Source: Planctomycetota bacterium
GTDB lineage: Bacteria > Planctomycetota > UBA1135 > GCA-002686595
Direction: 5' to 3'
DNA length: 64,000 nucleotides
NCBI GenBank assembly: GCA_016220085.1
Contig: JACRIN010000016.1
Coordinates: forward strand, 1-64,000
Under the pieces are notes generated by a model, which did no database searches, was not told the DNA's origin, and saw only the letters and a program-made list of their open reading frames with translations. The position numbers were made by a program, and so were the translations under genes. The stretch's first letter is position 1. Every line of letters begins with the position of its first letter. Below, in pieces: positions 8,803 through 17,537 of the stretch.

Positions 8803-8886
8803 TGTGCGTCATTCCTCGTCACTCTCACTTCGTGCGTGGCGACTCGTGCGTCCTGACTTGTGCGTTGTGACCCGGTGACTCGGAGA
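8803..8886. repeat. Degenerate 14-bp tandem array between convergent genes
   Basis: Six consecutive 14-bp units can be laid out without gaps from 8803 to 8886, for example CGTGCGTGGCGACT and CGTGCGTCCTGACT, ending in progressively degenerate copies. The array lies just after the stop of the first sulfatase-fold gene and before the stop of the convergent second one. Confidence 0.6.
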
Positions 8887-8990
8887 CTCGTGACGCTTAG
8901 GGACGATCCGCGTGCCCTCGGCAGCGCTCGTCGGGGACGTCAGAGCTCGGAGCGATCGGCGGCTCGCGGCCTCGTCTCGCTCGCGGGCGG

Positions 8991-10850
8991 TCAGCGCGCG
9001 TAGCCGAGCTCGCGCAGCTTCTGGAGCTGGCCCTCGCTCAAGTCGAGTGGTCCGGTCTCCTCGAGTCGGCGCAGCGCCGCGGCCGCGGCTTCCAATGCCC
9101 GCGCGCGCGCGGGCTCGGCGTCGCACCGGTCGGTGAGCTCGGTGGAGTCCTTCGACAGCTCGTAGAGCTCGCGCTCGGTTTCCGGGCGCCATTCGAACTC
9201 GTCGTTGTCCCAGAAGGGCTGCCTCACGATCAGCTTCCACGCGCCCGACCGCACCGAGAACGCGGGCCGGCGCAGCGGCACGCCGGTCGACGTGAAGATC
9301 TCCGCGAGCAGCTCGCGCGGCGCCGACGTCTCGCCGCGCGTCAGCGGCAGCAGCGAGAGCCCATCTCCGTCGAAACGCTCGTCCACCGCGTCGAGCAGCG
9401 TCGGCGCGATGTCGACGAGGCCGACGGGCTCCGCGATCGTGCGCGGCGCGCTCGCGGAAGGCGGCACGACGATCAGCGGCACGCGCAGGCAGTCCTCGTA
9501 GAGGTCGCGTTCGAAGAAGATGCGGTGCTCGCCGAAGCTCTCGCCGTGGTCGGCGGTGACCACGATCCAGAGCCCGTTCGGTCCCGCGCCGCGGCGCGCG
9601 GCGTCGACGAGGCGCGCGAGCTCTCGATCGACCGACGCGATCTCCGCGTCGTAGAGCTCGTTCATGTGCCGCAGCGCGGCGGGGTCGGCGACGATGTGCG
9701 CGCGCTCGCGCGGCGACAATCGGTACCAATCCGCACCGTCGAGGCCTCGGTAGGCGCGCACGTCGTCGGGGACGGACTCGCGCGGCGGCTCGTACGGCAG
9801 GTGCGGATCGAAGTAGTGCACCCACGCGAAGAACGGGCGCGCGTCGGAGGCGTCGAGCCACGTGCTCGCGACTTCCGTGACCGCCGATGCGGAGCGGCTG
9901 TGCGGATCGAGGTGTTCGCCGGAGCGTTCCAGCGCGAGACGCATCCAATGCCCGAGCACCAGCTCGAACGCCTCGCTCGGCAGCGTCCGCCACGAGCGAA
10001 AGTCGTCGTCGTAGTGCTCGAAGCGCCGCAGCATCGCCGCCGCGTTCTGCTTCAACGGATAGCCCGCGACGAACGCGCCGGTGCGGTAGCCGAGCGAGCC
10101 GAACGACTCCGCGACGGTCGGGACCTCGTGTGAGAGCGGCTGCAGGTTCTCGAACACGCCGTGATGGGCGGGCAGTCGACCGGTGAGGACCGACGCGTGC
10201 GACGGGCCGGTGAGCACCGTATGCGCCGTCGCGTGCTCGAAGCGGAAGCCCGAGGCCGCGAGACCGTCGAGCGTCGGCGTGCGCGCTTGCTCTCGGCCGT
10301 AGCAACCGAGGAAGTCCGCGCGCAGCGTGTCGATCGTGACCAAGAGGACGCTCGGCCGCGGTTTGCCGCCGCCGGGCGCGAGCTCGGGCGCTCCTTCGCG
10401 GCGCGTCAACGCGAGCGCGGCGAGCGCGCAGAACGCTGCCGCCGAGCCGACGCTCCACGCACGCGCCGAGTGGACGACGGCGAGGCGCTCGCCGAGCGCG
10501 CGGGCGATGCGCGCGGCGACCCAGGAGAGCGCGAGCACCGCGACCGCGAACACCGCGAGCCCGAGCTTTCCCGCGCGACCGATCGGGACGAAGTGCGCGA
10601 GCGCGAGCCCGCTCCAGAGCGCGACGCTCCACGCCCAGCCGGGCTCGCCGCGCACGCGCGCGACGAGCGTTGCCGCGCCGCCGAGCACGGCTCCGCAGGC
10701 GAGCGCGAAGCACCCGAGCTCGAAGAGCGCGCTCGCGCCGAGCGCCGGGTATCGCAGCGCGAGCGCGACGACCTCCGCGGCGACGATCGTCGTCGAGGCC
10801 GCCCATGCGGTCCGCGCGATCGAGCCGAGGGTAGGCGACGGTGCGTTCAT
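8991..10850 (-). CDS. Membrane-anchored sulfatase-fold hydrolase (Thr at catalytic position)
   Basis: This 619-residue relative of the preceding protein has about four transmembrane helices in its first 150 residues and then a sulfatase-type domain starting SVLLVTIDTLRADFLGCYG. The catalytic position is Thr214 in TGPSHASVLTG, not cysteine. The motifs FAWVHYFDPHLPYEPP and VTADHGESFGEH supply the usual metal-binding residues. The protein ends with LRELGYAR, a C-terminal motif seen in many planctomycetal members. Substrate unknown; a true formylglycine sulfatase is unlikely. It converges on the first sulfatase-fold gene and diverges from the glycosyltransferase gene. Confidence 0.82.
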   Translation of the reverse strand: MNAPSPTLGSIARTAWAASTTIVAAEVVALALRYPALGASALFELGCFALACGAVLGGAATLVARVRGEPGWAWSVALWSGLALAHFVPIGRAGKLGLAVFAVAVLALSWVAARIARALGERLAVVHSARAWSVGSAAAFCALAALALTRREGAPELAPGGGKPRPSVLLVTIDTLRADFLGCYGREQARTPTLDGLAASGFRFEHATAHTVLTGPSHASVLTGRLPAHHGVFENLQPLSHEVPTVAESFGSLGYRTGAFVAGYPLKQNAAAMLRRFEHYDDDFRSWRTLPSEAFELVLGHWMRLALERSGEHLDPHSRSASAVTEVASTWLDASDARPFFAWVHYFDPHLPYEPPRESVPDDVRAYRGLDGADWYRLSPRERAHIVADPAALRHMNELYDAEIASVDRELARLVDAARRGAGPNGLWIVVTADHGESFGEHRIFFERDLYEDCLRVPLIVVPPSASAPRTIAEPVGLVDIAPTLLDAVDERFDGDGLSLLPLTRGETSAPRELLAEIFTSTGVPLRRPAFSVRSGAWKLIVRQPFWDNDEFEWRPETERELYELSKDSTELTDRCDAEPARARALEAAAAALRRLEETGPLDLSEGQLQKLRELGYAR

Positions 10851-11114
10851 GGCTTCACGGTTGGAACGCGCGGTGCATCGCTATCGACGCGGAAGGAACT
10901 CGGGAACCAACGCCGGCCGGCTCCGGGCCGATCGCCGTAGCGCCGCTGGGAGAAAAGTCGGGGCACGCCGACGGTTTAGTGCTTTCCGTGCCGACGCGCC
11001 AGCGCGATCCGCGCCCAGGCGCTCGCTCCGCGCACGCGGACTTTGTATGGAACAGCGCATGAACTCCAGATCCGTCGAGCGCCGCGCCCGATCCAACGAG
11101 CGAGGCCGCGCGGG

Positions 11115-12983
11115 GTGAGCACCTCGACGCCGCTCGACGACACCCGGTCGCCGCGCGAGGGCGCCAAGCTCGAGCTGCTGCTCGGCGTGGCGCTGCTCGG
11201 TTTCGTGGTTTGGTACCTCGCTTGCGCGCTCAGCCTGTGGCGCGAAGCGGCGATGGACGACGCCTACATCACGTACGTGTACGGCCGCAACCTGGCCGAA
11301 GGGCACGGTCTGCGCTTCAACGCAGCCGATGCCGAGCCCACGCCCGGCGCGTCGAGCCTGTTGCACGCGCTCTTTGCCGCCTTCGCGCACGCGCGCGGGC
11401 TCGACCCGCTGGTCGCGACGCGCTGGCTCGGGCTCGGCTGCGTCGCCGTGCTCGGCGCGTTCGGCGGTTGGGCCGCCGCGCGGGCGACGCGCGCTCCGCT
11501 AGGCGCCGGCGTGCTCGTCGGCGGGTGGCTCGCGCTCGGGCTCGCGTTGCTGCCGGAGACCGTGCAACACGTCGCGGGCGGGATGGAGACGTTGCTCTTC
11601 GTCACCGTGCATGCCGCGTACCTCGCTTGGGTGGTGGTTGCCGCGGATCCCCGCCGCGCGCCGGGCGTCGCCGTGCAGCTCCTCGGCGCGGTGCTCGCGC
11701 TCGTGCTGACGGCGACCCGTCCGGAAGGCGCGCCGCTGGCTCTCGCGGCGCTCGCGTGCCTCTCGCTCTCGCGTTCGCGGACGAGCGACTCGCCTGGGCT
11801 CGCGCGCGTGACGCTGAGTTCGGCCGAGACGCGTGGTGAGCTCGCCGGGGCGCGTGGCGGGCTCGCTTGGGCGTGGGGCGGAACGCTGCTGGTGCTCGCG
11901 GGCTTCTTTGCCTGGCACCTCGCCTACTTCGGCGCGCTGGTTCCGAACGCGTACTACGTGAAGACCGCGAGCAAGATCTTCGGCGGCGGCGGCCTGCCCG
12001 GGCTCGCGGGCACCTTCGCGTTCACGTGGCAGCGCTTGCTGCCGCTCGCACTGATCGTCGTCGTGCTCGCGAAGTTCGCGGGCACGCGCGAGGAGTGGCG
12101 CGCGCGAGCGTGGCTCGCCGTTCCGGCGTTGCTGGTGCTCGCGTCGTTGACCCGCGTGATCCGCGAGATGGCCGGCGGCTTCCGGTACGAGTTCGGGATG
12201 CTCGTGCCGTTCGTGCTGCTCGTCGGCATCGGCGTGCTCGAGCTGCGGCGCCGCTCGCGCGCCGCATACGCCGCCGTGTTGTTGGTCACCGGCGCGGGCT
12301 TGCCGTTGCTCTTCACCGACGCGAACTCTGGCTTCGCCAGTTGGCTCGCGCACCCTCGCAGCCCGACCGAGCGCTGGCGCCAGGGCGGACCGCAGGACAA
12401 TGCGCTCGCGTGGGTCGGCCTCGACCTCGCGAAGAGCGGCCTCGAAGCGAACGCGAGCGTGCTGCTCTCCGGCGCCGGACAGATCCCGTACTGGTCGAAG
12501 TTCCGCGCGCTCGACTGGATCGGGCTGAACGACAGCTACCTCTCCGGCCGCGACGCGCGGACGCTCGACGAGGTGTGGAGCTACATCGACGCGCGCCATC
12601 CGGACGTGCTCGTGTCGGTGTTGCCGCCGGCGGCGAGCGATGGTCCGGTGCTCGACACCGACGCCAACTTCCGTGCGCCGGCGGTCCAGCGCTTCCTCAC
12701 CGGTTTCGCGTCGGAGCTCTTCGAGCGCTGGGATCACGACCGCGTCGCAGAGATGCTGCGGCGCGAGATGGGCTACATCCGAGCGCACTACGACTTCGGC
12801 GTGTGCTACCAGCTCGGCCGACGCTGGCGGACCGACTGGTGGCTCTTCGTGTACGTGCGGCGCGATTCGCCGCACCGCAAGGCGTTGCTCGACGCGCTGC
12901 TCCGCTCCAAGCACGTCGACGCGAGCAGCGTGCTCGGCGAGCACTACCCGTTCGATCCGCGCGAACTGCGGTCCGAGCGCTGA
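11115..12983 (+). CDS. GT-C type integral membrane glycosyltransferase
   Basis: The 622-residue product is a multi-pass membrane protein. Near its N-terminus the first external loop reads MDDAYITYVYGRNLAEGHGLRFN, the acidic DDAYI motif shared by polyprenyl-phosphate-sugar-dependent glycosyltransferases (GT-C fold). A soluble C-terminal part of about 220 residues follows the last helices. The donor and acceptor cannot be read from the sequence; a role in cell-surface glycan or protein glycosylation is likely. GTG at 11115 is preferred over an in-frame TTG at 11043, because the extra 24 residues are arginine-rich and precede the natural start VSTSTPLDD. Confidence 0.75.
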   Translation: MSTSTPLDDTRSPREGAKLELLLGVALLGFVVWYLACALSLWREAAMDDAYITYVYGRNLAEGHGLRFNAADAEPTPGASSLLHALFAAFAHARGLDPLVATRWLGLGCVAVLGAFGGWAAARATRAPLGAGVLVGGWLALGLALLPETVQHVAGGMETLLFVTVHAAYLAWVVVAADPRRAPGVAVQLLGAVLALVLTATRPEGAPLALAALACLSLSRSRTSDSPGLARVTLSSAETRGELAGARGGLAWAWGGTLLVLAGFFAWHLAYFGALVPNAYYVKTASKIFGGGGLPGLAGTFAFTWQRLLPLALIVVVLAKFAGTREEWRARAWLAVPALLVLASLTRVIREMAGGFRYEFGMLVPFVLLVGIGVLELRRRSRAAYAAVLLVTGAGLPLLFTDANSGFASWLAHPRSPTERWRQGGPQDNALAWVGLDLAKSGLEANASVLLSGAGQIPYWSKFRALDWIGLNDSYLSGRDARTLDEVWSYIDARHPDVLVSVLPPAASDGPVLDTDANFRAPAVQRFLTGFASELFERWDHDRVAEMLRREMGYIRAHYDFGVCYQLGRRWRTDWWLFVYVRRDSPHRKALLDALLRSKHVDASSVLGEHYPFDPRELRSER

Positions 12984-13279
12984 GCTCGCGACGCCCCGAT
13001 GCGCCCCGGCGCGGGACGACGGGTCGCGTGAGCGCTCTGTGAGCGCGGCGCAGCGCGGCGTTCGATCCGCGCGCTCCGCGTGCCCGAACGACGGCGCTCG
13101 TGCGTGCTGCCTCCGTCCGTGGGTCGTCTGGTGGCGCCGCCATGCCGCCCGCGGACCGGCGATCGGCCGCCGAGGGGTTCTTCAAGGCGGTTTCAGGCCA
13201 CCGCGGGATAAGTCCTACGCCCGAGCGCGGAGGGCGGCGTATCGTGAAGGCAGCGCGACTTTTCCCCGCGTGCCGACCC

Positions 13280-14584
13280 ATGCAGCCCGCTTCCTTGCTC
13301 GCTCGCTCTTGCGTTTTCGTGCTCCCCATTTCACTTGGGACACTCGGCGCACTTGGGGCGTGCTCGCGCGCACCCGCGGATTCCGCGCCGTCGACGTCGA
13401 CCAGCTCGGTCGACGAGTTGCGATCGCTCGGTTACTCCGGCGTCACGAACGAAGCGTCCGACGATCGCCGCACCGGCGTCGTGTTCGCGGATCCGAAGCG
13501 GGTGAGTCCGGGCTACAACCTCACCAGCGTCTCGAAGTTCTGCACCGCGGATCTGTTCGACCAGAGCGGCAAGCTCGTCCATCGCTGGCGGGACCCCACC
13601 GAGCGCGCGTGGGACCACGTCGAGCTCCTCGCCGACGGCGACCTGCTGGTCGTCGGCTCCGAGCGAGGCGAGCGCAAGTTCGCGGGCGCGCTGTGCGAGG
13701 ACCACTACGTCCAGCGCTTCGCGTTCGATGGCAGCTCGCGTTGGAAGCTCGCCGCGCGCGCCCACCACGACGTGCAGGTGATGTGGAACGGCGACTTCCT
13801 GACGCTGACCGCCGATCAGCGCAAGCTCCCCGGCGTCGACGCCGAGCACGAGGTGATCGACAACCGCTTCACGCGGATCTCGCCGGACGGAAAGGTGGTC
13901 GAGGAGCTCTCGCTGTACGACCTGTGCGCCAGGCCGGAGTCGAAGTTCACGTTCCAGAAGGTCGCGCCGAACCCGAACAAGCAGTTCCCGATCATCGACT
14001 ACTTCCACGCGAACTCGATCGAGTTCATGCGCGACACGGCGCTCCACGGCACGCATCCGATTTTCGCGCCGCACAACGTGCTCGTCAGCATGCGCCATCA
14101 GGACTGCATCGCGGTCTTCGACTGGGATCGTCAGGTCGTGGTGTGGCAGTGGGGCCGCGGCGAGCTTTCCGGTCCGCACGACGCGCGTGTCTTGCCGAAC
14201 GGGCACGTGCTCGTCTTCGACAACGGCATCGACCGCCGTTGGACACGCATCGTCGAGGTCGAGCCCGCGACCGGCGCGATCGTCTGGAGCTACCACGATC
14301 CGGTCGATCGCTCGCGCTTCTTCAGCCTGAGCCAGGGCGCGAGCCAACGTCTGCCCGACGGCAATACGCTGATCGCCGACTCGAACTCCGGTCGGGCTTT
14401 CGAGGTCACGCTCGGAGGCGAGAAGGTGTGGGAGTATCTCGTGCCGCACTTCGACGAGGGCGGCCGTCGCGCGGAAATCTATCGGATCCGCCGGTACGCG
14501 CCGGAGTTCGTCGAGCCGATCCTCGCCGCGCACGCTTCGACCGCGTCGGGCGAGCCGGGCGCCGCCGCGTCGAGCGCGAAGTAG
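13280..14584 (+). CDS. Arylsulfotransferase (ASST)-like lipoprotein
   Basis: The 434-residue protein has a lipoprotein leader ending in the lipobox LGAC, then a propeller-like domain with repeated motifs such as HDVQVMWNGDFLTL, HDARVLPNGHVLVFDNG and QRLPDGNTLIADSNSGRAFEV. These fit the arylsulfotransferase / ASST-like family, whose real members move sulfuryl groups between phenols in the periplasm; many bacterial members have no proven activity. The mature N-terminus contains VDELRSLGYSG, similar to the LRELGY tail of the neighbouring sulfatase-fold proteins. ATG 13280 was chosen because the signal peptide begins there; the 60 upstream residues of the open frame are not protein-like. Confidence 0.8.
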   Translation: MQPASLLARSCVFVLPISLGTLGALGACSRAPADSAPSTSTSSVDELRSLGYSGVTNEASDDRRTGVVFADPKRVSPGYNLTSVSKFCTADLFDQSGKLVHRWRDPTERAWDHVELLADGDLLVVGSERGERKFAGALCEDHYVQRFAFDGSSRWKLAARAHHDVQVMWNGDFLTLTADQRKLPGVDAEHEVIDNRFTRISPDGKVVEELSLYDLCARPESKFTFQKVAPNPNKQFPIIDYFHANSIEFMRDTALHGTHPIFAPHNVLVSMRHQDCIAVFDWDRQVVVWQWGRGELSGPHDARVLPNGHVLVFDNGIDRRWTRIVEVEPATGAIVWSYHDPVDRSRFFSLSQGASQRLPDGNTLIADSNSGRAFEVTLGGEKVWEYLVPHFDEGGRRAEIYRIRRYAPEFVEPILAAHASTASGEPGAAASSAK

Positions 14585-14655
14585 CCCGGCCAAGCGTCGA
14601 TTCGGCGACGCGCGGAGACGATCGCGGCGCCGACTTGCGTTAGCATCCGCGGCGC

Positions 14656-15984
14656 ATGGCCCTCATCGAACCGCGCACGCTCAAGGGGTTCCGCGACTAC
14701 CTCCCCGAGGCGATGATCCCTCGCGAGCGGCTGATCGACGTCGCCCGCAAGGTCTATCGCTCGTACGGTTTCGTCCCGATCGACACGCCCGCGCTGGAGT
14801 ACGAGGAGATCCTCACCGGCAAGGGCGGCGCCGAGAGCGACAAGCAGATGTACCGCTTCGAGGACCACGGCGGTCGCAAGGTCGCCCTCCGCTTCGACCT
14901 GACCGTGCCGCTCGCGCGCTTCGTCGCGCAGTACTCCGGCGAGCTCGGGTTGCCGTTCAAGCGCTACCACATCGCGGCGGTCTGGCGCGGAGAGAACACG
15001 CAGCGCGGCCGGTACCGCGAGTTCATGCAGTGCGACTTCGACACGATCGGCAGCGAGAGTCTGACGAGCGACATCGAGACCGCGCTCGTGATCCACGACC
15101 TGTTCGCGGCGCTCGGGCTCGAGGCGACGATCCACGTCAACAACCGCCGTCTGTTGAACGGGCTGCTCGCGCGGCTCGAGCTCGAATCGAAGTCCGGGCC
15201 GGTGCTGCGCGCGCTCGACAAGCTCGACAAGATCGGCGCCGACAAGGTCGCCGAGGAGCTGCGCGCGCAGGCCGGCGCGACCGATGCACAAGCGCGCGAA
15301 ATCCTCGCGCTCGCGGAGGTCCGCGGCTCGAACGACGACGTCCTGCGCCAGCTCGAGCCCTTGGTCGCCTCGAACGAACTCGGCCGCGACGGGCTCGCGA
15401 AGCTCGCCGAGCTGTTGGGCGCGGTCCGCGCGGTCGGCGTCGACGAACGACGCGTGCAGCTCGACGTTTCGATCGCGCGCGGGCTCGACTACTACACCGG
15501 GACGGTCTTCGAGACGTCGCTCGATGCTCTGCCGTCGATCGGCAGCGTCTGCTCCGGCGGCCGCTACGACAACCTTGCGGAGCTCTACACCAAGGAGCGC
15601 CTGCCCGGCATCGGCGCGTCGCTCGGGCTCGATCGGTTGCTCGCGGCGATGGAGGAGCTCGGCGTGCTCGAGAAGCGCCGCACCGGAGCCAGCACGCTGC
15701 TCGTCCACTTCGACGCGGCGCGCCGGAACGACTACCTGCGGCTTGCCTCGCGCTTGCGCGCGGCCGGCGTCGGCGTCGAGTTCTATCCGGAGGCGAAGAA
15801 GCTCGGCAATCAGCTGAAATACGCCGATCGCCGCGGTTTCCGCTTCGCGGTCGTCGCCGGCGAGAACGAATGGGCGAGCGGTCGCTGCCAGGTCAAGAAC
15901 CTGACCGCGGGCACCCAAGCCGACGCGCCGATGTTCGACGCGACCGGCGCGGCGAGTCCGGAACTGGTCGCGCTGCTCCAATAG
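14656..15984 (+). CDS. hisS: Histidyl-tRNA synthetase
   Basis: This 442-residue class II aminoacyl-tRNA synthetase charges tRNA-His. The typical opening TLKGFRDYLPEAM, the motif 2 region VWRGENTQRGRYREFMQCDFDTIG and the histidine-specific loops RGLDYYTGTVFE and CSGGRYDNL are all present, followed by motif 3 LGLDRLLAAM. The C-terminal anticodon-binding domain runs from about residue 345 to the end. Length is normal for the family. It stands alone between the ASST-like lipoprotein and a decayed spacer. Confidence 0.97.
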   Translation: MALIEPRTLKGFRDYLPEAMIPRERLIDVARKVYRSYGFVPIDTPALEYEEILTGKGGAESDKQMYRFEDHGGRKVALRFDLTVPLARFVAQYSGELGLPFKRYHIAAVWRGENTQRGRYREFMQCDFDTIGSESLTSDIETALVIHDLFAALGLEATIHVNNRRLLNGLLARLELESKSGPVLRALDKLDKIGADKVAEELRAQAGATDAQAREILALAEVRGSNDDVLRQLEPLVASNELGRDGLAKLAELLGAVRAVGVDERRVQLDVSIARGLDYYTGTVFETSLDALPSIGSVCSGGRYDNLAELYTKERLPGIGASLGLDRLLAAMEELGVLEKRRTGASTLLVHFDAARRNDYLRLASRLRAAGVGVEFYPEAKKLGNQLKYADRRGFRFAVVAGENEWASGRCQVKNLTAGTQADAPMFDATGAASPELVALLQ

Positions 15985-16043
15985 TCGGCGCCGCGTTCGC
16001 CCGGAGCCGCGCTCCGGACGGAACGCGCGCGCGAGGAGTTCAG

Positions 16044-16139
16044 CCCGGCTCGCACGGCGAGCTTGCGCGCGCCGCTCGCCTGCTTCGGAACCGAGAGGCT
16101 GAGCACGCCGCGCTTCGACCGCGCCTCGATCGCGTACGA
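16044..16139 (-). pseudogene. Probable relic of an Hsp20 small heat-shock protein
   Basis: On the minus strand this stretch reads SYAIEARSKRGVLSLSVPKQ and continues ASGARKLAVRAG. That closely resembles the end of an Hsp20/alpha-crystallin domain (pattern IEA..K.GVL.L.VPK....RK..V). No intact upstream Hsp20 frame continues in the same frame; plausible pieces such as VGADPFAR lie in another frame, and the natural stop is out of frame. The relic sits between hisS and a DnaJ-type gene, a chaperone context that supports the reading, but the match is short. Confidence 0.35.
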
Positions 16140-16217
16140 GCCGCGCGAAGGGATCCGCGCCGACCGGCGCGGTCCACGGGATGCTCCTCGGGTTGGGCAA
16201 CCTCGGTTCTCCATCGA

Positions 16218-16289
16218 TTCCTGGGGCGATTCGTGAGCCGATTCATGAGGCGGTTGCTGGGGGTGTTCGTGAGGCGGTTCGCGGCGGCA
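16218..16289. repeat. Degenerate 12-bp tandem array
   Basis: Six 12-bp units run without gaps from 16218, including TTCGTGAGCCGA, TTCATGAGGCGG and TTCGTGAGGCGG. They lie in the 563-bp spacer between hisS and the DnaJ-type gene. I see no gene in the rest of that spacer apart from the Hsp20-like relic. Confidence 0.55.
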
Positions 16290-16547
16290 CCGGGTGAAGC
16301 TGGGCGACCCGCGCCGGGTCCGAGCCGCGGGTGCGACCTCGATTCGTCGCGCCGAAAGCAAGCTCGGTGCCAGTGCGTCGACACGCCGCCGACGCGCGGC
16401 AACCCGAACTCTTCGAAGCGGCGAAAGCACGTCGCGTGCGGGCTCCAATCGGTCGAATTGGCACCGGCGGCGCTGCCAAGTCAACGCTCGAAAGCGCGTC
16501 GAGCTCGGGCGAGCGCGCGCGTGCCGAAAGGCATGCGCTTTGTTCCA

Positions 16548-17450
16548 ATGCACGGCGTGAAGGTCGAGTTCCACGACTACTACGGCGTGCTCGGCGTCCC
16601 GCGCGACGCGAGCCCCGAAGCGATCCGCGCCGCGTATCGAAAGCTCGCTCGCAAGCAGCACCCGGACGTCGACAAGTCCGCCGGCGCGACCGAGCGCTTC
16701 CAACGCATCAACGAGGCGCACGAGGTCCTCAAGGATCCGGAGAAACGCGCTCGCTACGACCGGCTGGGCTCGCGCTGGAAGGAAGGGGATCCGTTCGAGG
16801 CTCCGATGGGCCACGGCGGCGGCTTCCGCGGACGCGAGCAGACGTTCGAGGGCTTCGACGGGTTCAGCAGCTTCTTCGAGTCGCTGTTCGCCGACGCGCC
16901 GCCGGATCTGGGGCGCGGCCGACGCGGACGCGGACGGCGCGCGCGCGGCGTCGAGCTCGAGGTCGAGCTGACGCTCGAGGAAGTTCTCGACGGCGCGTCG
17001 CGCTCGATCGAGCGCCGCGTGCGCGGCGGAGGCCTCACGGCTCGGCGCGTGCAGATCCCGCCGGGCGTCGCGGACGGTCAGTTGCTCGAACTTCCGGGCG
17101 ACGAGCACGGCGATGTCGTGCGCTTGGTCGTCCGCGTCGCACCGCATCCGCGCTTTCGCGTCGACGGCTCCGATCTCGACGCCGACCTGCCGGTGACGCC
17201 GTGGGAGGCGGCGCTCGGCGGTCGGGTGACGCTGCGCGGGCTCGACGGCTCGGAGCTCGCGCTCAATCTGCCGGCGGGCGGGGAGAGCCGGCGACTGCGA
17301 CTGCGCGGTCAGGGTCTGCCGCGACCGGACGGCACGCGCGGTGACCTGCGCGTGCAGGCGCGCATCGTCGTGCCGAGCTCGCTCTCGCCGGAGGAGCGGC
17401 GCGCGTTCGAGGAGCTCGCGCGCGTTTCGCGCTTCCGACCGCGCGGCTGA
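16548..17450 (+). CDS. DnaJ/CbpA-type co-chaperone without zinc finger
   Basis: The 300-residue product has a J domain at about residues 8-72 with the Hsp70-stimulating HPD at 38-40, a Gly/Phe-rich segment (80-120), a basic stretch (122-133) and two C-terminal substrate-binding beta domains (135-285). The cysteine-rich zinc finger of DnaJ proper is missing, so it is a type II, CbpA-like member that recruits DnaK to clients or associates with the nucleoid. The start at 16548 is the ATG nearest the J domain; ATG 16533 and GTG 16557 are in-frame alternatives. No dnaK or grpE is nearby. Confidence 0.88.
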   Translation: MHGVKVEFHDYYGVLGVPRDASPEAIRAAYRKLARKQHPDVDKSAGATERFQRINEAHEVLKDPEKRARYDRLGSRWKEGDPFEAPMGHGGGFRGREQTFEGFDGFSSFFESLFADAPPDLGRGRRGRGRRARGVELEVELTLEEVLDGASRSIERRVRGGGLTARRVQIPPGVADGQLLELPGDEHGDVVRLVVRVAPHPRFRVDGSDLDADLPVTPWEAALGGRVTLRGLDGSELALNLPAGGESRRLRLRGQGLPRPDGTRGDLRVQARIVVPSSLSPEERRAFEELARVSRFRPRG

Positions 17451-17537
17451 CGTCGACGGCATCCAAGCCCGCGCCGCGTCGCCGCCGCGGCCTATCGCCG
17501 ATTCCGTGCTCGGCGCCTAGACTCTGCGAGCCGAACG

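Noticed and set aside
8809..10806. 665-codon alternative frame on the same strand as the second sulfatase-fold gene
   Set aside because: Arginine/alanine-rich with no motif. The overlapping frame contains all sulfatase-type motifs.
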